NCBI GenBank assembly: GCA_944322725.1
Contig: CALUPU010000013.1
Location: forward strand, 1-44,359
Source: Candidatus Gastranaerophilales bacterium
GTDB lineage: Bacteria; Cyanobacteriota; Vampirovibrionia; Gastranaerophilales; Gastranaerophilaceae
Reading direction: 5' to 3'
Length of the DNA: 44,359 nt
Part shown: in pieces, positions 42,128 to 44,359 of the stretch
Numbering within the stretch: the first letter of the stretch is position 1
Layout of the letters: every line of letters begins with the position of its first letter
Made by a program: the position numbers and the translations under genes
The notes under the pieces: generated by a model
What the model was told of the DNA's origin: nothing
Seen by the model: the letters and a program-made list of their open reading frames with translations, nothing else
Databases searched by the model: none

Positions 42128-43345
42128 ATGGCGTCAAATTTAAACCTTAAAAATAAAATGGAATCCGGACTTTCAAAAGAAATTCTTGATACCTTGAAAC
42201 TGTGTCGTGATACTGCTTTTGAGTCCGAATACAAGATTTTTTTGATAGGGGGAGTGGTAAGAGACCTGTTTTTGGGCAGGGAAATTGTTGATGTTGATGT
42301 CACTGTCGAGGGTGATGCAATAAGATTTTGCCATATTCTTGCCGATAAAAAATTATGTAAAATTGTCAGGGTTCAAAATGATTTGAAAACAGCAAAAGCA
42401 GTTTTCCCCAACAATATTGAAATAGATTTTGCTTCAACAAGGCAGGAGTTTTATCCTCGCAGAGGTCATTTGCCTGTAGTGGTCAGAATCGGATGTACGC
42501 TTGAAGAAGACGTTTACAGACGTGATTTTACAATAAATTCTCTTGCACTTTCTTTAAATGAAGGAAGTTTCGGTGATGTTATTGACTATGTCGGCGGGGT
42601 GGATGATTTAAATAACAAACTTTTAAAAGTCCTTCATGACAACAGTTTTAATGAAGACCCTTCACGTATAATCAGAGGGTTAAAATTTGCTGCAAGACTT
42701 GATTTTCACAGGGATGAACATACAAGAGAACTTCAAAAAGTATATATTGAAAAAAATCTTCATGATGATATTTCTTGGTCGCGTATAAAATCGGAGTTGA
42801 AACAGACTTTTTCCATGAATATTGCACGCACGTATGACATGTTTCTTGTAAACGATACTTACAAGCTGGTTTACGGAGAAAAGCCTGATATAAAGGGACT
42901 TGAGATTAAAAACCTTATTGACAACTATTCTCCGGAGTATCCTTGGCTTGTTTATCTGGGTACTGTCATGAAAAATCAAAAAATAATTGAAGCTTTTTGT
43001 TTTACCCGTCCGGAGAAAAAGATATTTACAGACAGAGATTATCTTTTGAATAACAATTTGAGTCTTATAAATTCGAATTATGATATTTATAAATTTTTCG
43101 ACAAACGCTCAGTTGAGTCGATTTTGATATATTATCTTTTGACAAAGAGAAAAGAGCCTTTGATATATCTTGAAAAACTTTCGAAGATTCGTGTTGAATT
43201 GAGCGGAGAGGAACTAAAAAATTTGGGTATAGAAGAAGGTAAAAAAATCGGTACTCTGCTTGATGAAATCCTCAAGAAAAAGCTTGCGGGGATTATTGTT
43301 ACAAAGGCTGATGAACAGAGATTTGTCAGGTCGCAAATAAAATAG
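42128..43345 (+). CDS. cca: CCA tRNA nucleotidyltransferase
   Basis: A 405-residue class II nucleotidyltransferase. The head domain has FLIGGVVRDLFLG (residues 38-50) and the metal-binding DVDVT block (about 55-59), then YRRDFTINSLAL and DPSRIIRGLKFAARLDF, all diagnostic of the CCA-adding enzyme/poly(A) polymerase family. It builds or repairs the CCA end of tRNA. The next gene is a tRNA-Gly that already encodes CCA. A pure A-adding or CC-adding variant is possible; the two activities are not separable from sequence at this level. Confidence 0.88.
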   Translation: MASNLNLKNKMESGLSKEILDTLKLCRDTAFESEYKIFLIGGVVRDLFLGREIVDVDVTVEGDAIRFCHILADKKLCKIVRVQNDLKTAKAVFPNNIEIDFASTRQEFYPRRGHLPVVVRIGCTLEEDVYRRDFTINSLALSLNEGSFGDVIDYVGGVDDLNNKLLKVLHDNSFNEDPSRIIRGLKFAARLDFHRDEHTRELQKVYIEKNLHDDISWSRIKSELKQTFSMNIARTYDMFLVNDTYKLVYGEKPDIKGLEIKNLIDNYSPEYPWLVYLGTVMKNQKIIEAFCFTRPEKKIFTDRDYLLNNNLSLINSNYDIYKFFDKRSVESILIYYLLTKRKEPLIYLEKLSKIRVELSGEELKNLGIEEGKKIGTLLDEILKKKLAGIIVTKADEQRFVRSQIK

Positions 43346-43436
43346 TTGAAATTTAAAATTTGGCATGTATAATATTTCATATAGTCAACAGGCTTTAAGC
43401 TGTACAAGATTAGCTTAGTGCCAGTGTTTACCGAAT

Positions 43437-43511
43437 GCGAGAGTAGTTCAGTGGTAGAACACTTCCTTGCCAAGGAAGGGGTCGCGAGTTCGAGCCTCGT
43501 CTCTCGCTCCA
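43437..43511 (+). tRNA. tRNA-Gly (anticodon GCC)
   Basis: Acceptor arms GCGAGAG (43437-43443) and CTCTCGC (43501-43507) pair perfectly. The anticodon stem-loop is CTTCC-TTGCCAA-GGAAG, with GCC as anticodon, and the T arm contains GTTCGAG. The discriminator is T and CCA is encoded (43509-43511). U73 is normal for tRNA-Gly. An intrinsic terminator follows immediately. Confidence 0.95.
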
Positions 43512-43518
43512 TTAAATC

Positions 43519-43541
43519 AAGAGCCGTAAAGGCTCTTTTTT
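43519..43541 (+). terminator. Intrinsic terminator after tRNA-Gly
   Basis: AAGAGCC (43519-43525) pairs with GGCTCTT (43531-43537) around GTAAA, ending in a T run. Confidence 0.9.
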
Positions 43542-43916
43542 AGTACGTTTCTGCCGTATTATACTTAAGCAAAAATCAACCGTTTGGGTCCAAAAAGGGA
43601 CTGTTATAGTTTATCAGGACAATTGGGATGGGTGTTTTTCGAAAGAAACTCCGAAATGTTAGGAATTTAAGGCTAGTTTATAGTGTTGAGATTTGATGGT
43701 CTTTTCTTGCACTTTTGTCTCAATTTTTGCACTAATTTTCATTGATATTCTGTCATATTAAATTTATTTTTGCCTTTATCCTGCTTGGAGTTTAAATTTT
43801 AGCCCTAAAACTTTTAGTGCAAGATTTGTCCGGTTTGAATTGTCTTTCAGTTTGATATGTGTAGAAATGTCTCTAGGATTGAGATTTAGGACTTGATTTA
43901 TCCCGAAAGGTGAGCA
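43542..43916. other. Probable left end of a Mu-type mobile element (noncoding)
   Basis: No gene was found in these 375 bp on either strand. They contain repeated heptamers: TTGCACT at 43707-43713 and 43727-43733 (direct, 20 bp apart) and the inverse AGTGCAA at 43816-43822, alongside several TTTGTC motifs. Such spaced repeats at the edge of a transposase gene are typical of transposase-binding sites in Mu/Tn7-like ends. The exact outer boundary (a TG...CA terminus) and target duplication cannot be identified without the other end. Confidence 0.45.
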
Positions 43917-44359
43917 ATGAATGTGTATGCAAAGGAAATACACATGGCAGAATTCACATCTGAAAAATCAAAACAAATTGCACTCGCAAGATTAGATTTA
44001 ATCCACAAATGGCTTGAGTTTAGGAAGAAATCAACAAATAAACTTCAATCCGATTACGATTTTGTTAAATTGCACAATACTTCAAATGCTCACTTATATA
44101 AAATTCTAGGCAAAATATCCCGAGGAAGTTTGCATCGTTGGCTTTCAATGCTAAACGGAACCGAAGATTATACAAAGCTTTTACCACAATATAAATATAG
44201 TAGTGTTAATGATTACAGAACCATACTTAATGATGAAGAAATCAAAATATTTATGGGTTTACTTCTTCATCCCAACAGGCTTTGTATCGGCAAAGCAATC
44301 GCACTTACAAAATACAAGCTCAAAGAGCAAGGTCAAAGTTTCATCCCTGCAGATATTAC
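43917..44359 (+). CDS. Mu-type transposase, N-terminal part, cut by the window edge
   Basis: An open frame from ATG 43917 (AAGGTGA upstream) continues past the window end (147 codons seen). The N-terminal region is helix-rich with SRGSLHRWLSMLNGTEDY and a second unit, LNDEEIKIFMGLLLHPNR, then IGKAIALTKYKLKEQG. This arrangement resembles the tandem DNA-binding helix-turn-helix domains in front of the DDE integrase core of MuA/TniA/TnsB-type transposases. The catalytic core lies beyond 44359, so the family is inferred. ATG 43944 with AAAGGAAA upstream is an alternative start. It lies ~400 bp past tRNA-Gly. Confidence 0.6.
   Translation, partial: MNVYAKEIHMAEFTSEKSKQIALARLDLIHKWLEFRKKSTNKLQSDYDFVKLHNTSNAHLYKILGKISRGSLHRWLSMLNGTEDYTKLLPQYKYSSVNDYRTILNDEEIKIFMGLLLHPNRLCIGKAIALTKYKLKEQGQSFIPADI

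Noticed and set aside
43132-43512. A 126-codon minus-strand frame beginning MERETRLELATPSLARKCSTT over tRNA-Gly
   Set aside because: The first ~25 residues are the antisense translation of the tRNA, a well-known spurious protein found in databases; the remainder is antisense to cca.

Overview
The window looks like a chromosomal segment of a low-GC, non-photosynthetic relative of cyanobacteria, most likely a gut Gastranaerophilales ('Melainabacteria', Vampirovibrionia). This is inference. The pointers are an LdpA-type iron-sulfur protein (a family otherwise tied to cyanobacteria), lineage-typical proteins with a short N-terminal PSFG motif, a prepilin starting AFSLAEALITL, TTG starts with good Shine-Dalgarno (SD) sites, and many tightly packed operons. 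Almost everything is housekeeping or cell-surface chromosome. Only the last ~0.8 kb, beyond a tRNA-Gly gene, looks mobile.

Layout. 1-1.9 kb: groES-groEL (minus; groEL runs off the left edge). 2-10.4 kb: a six-gene minus-strand operon of polytopic GT-C-like proteins (four DUF2142 and two PMT_2-like), diverging from 10.5-14.2 kb, a plus-strand operon GT2 glycosyltransferase-ldpA-tilS-hpt. 14.2-19.2 kb (minus): an acyltransferase, an MgtC protein overlapping a TPR protein, and an OppB/OppC permease pair without ATPase or binding protein. 19.5-20.7 kb: the S41 protease CtpA. 20.75-21.45 kb: a compact regulatory island with a 25-residue hydrophobic peptide resembling the ShoB toxin, a strong opposing promoter, an XRE regulator, and a small frame-disrupted gene behind an operator-like repeat. 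21.5-24.7 kb: glyQ, an amino acid permease and a prepilin-like gene. 24.8-29.6 kb: glutaredoxin (minus), then fixC-fixX, a small repeat protein and recJ (plus). 29.6-32.3 kb: a structured hairpin element, then the minus operon pilT-recO-deoC. 32.4-34.1 kb: several single small genes, each with its own terminator, including hsp20 and an ACT-like protein. 34.1-36.1 kb: two PSFG-motif membrane proteins (minus). 36.4-39.7 kb: a DUF2229 protein, two WYL-type regulators and yraN (plus). 39.7-41.3 kb: a small PSFG-like protein and a primary-type sigma factor (minus). 41.4-43.5 kb: a coiled-coil protein, the CCA-adding enzyme and tRNA-Gly(GCC). 43.5 kb to the end: the left edge of what looks like a Mu-type transposable element.

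How genes fit together. The GT2 enzyme probably makes a polyprenyl-phosphate sugar that the divergent GT-C array uses outside the membrane. FixC/FixX form an electron-transfer branch to quinone, but no FixA/FixB is present here. The most notable candidate for an undescribed system is the ~230 bp locus at 20.76-20.99 kb. A tiny membrane peptide with a perfect SD (sequestered in a predicted hairpin) is overlapped by a convergent consensus promoter that should make an antisense RNA. This is the architecture of a type I toxin-antitoxin module and has not been tested.
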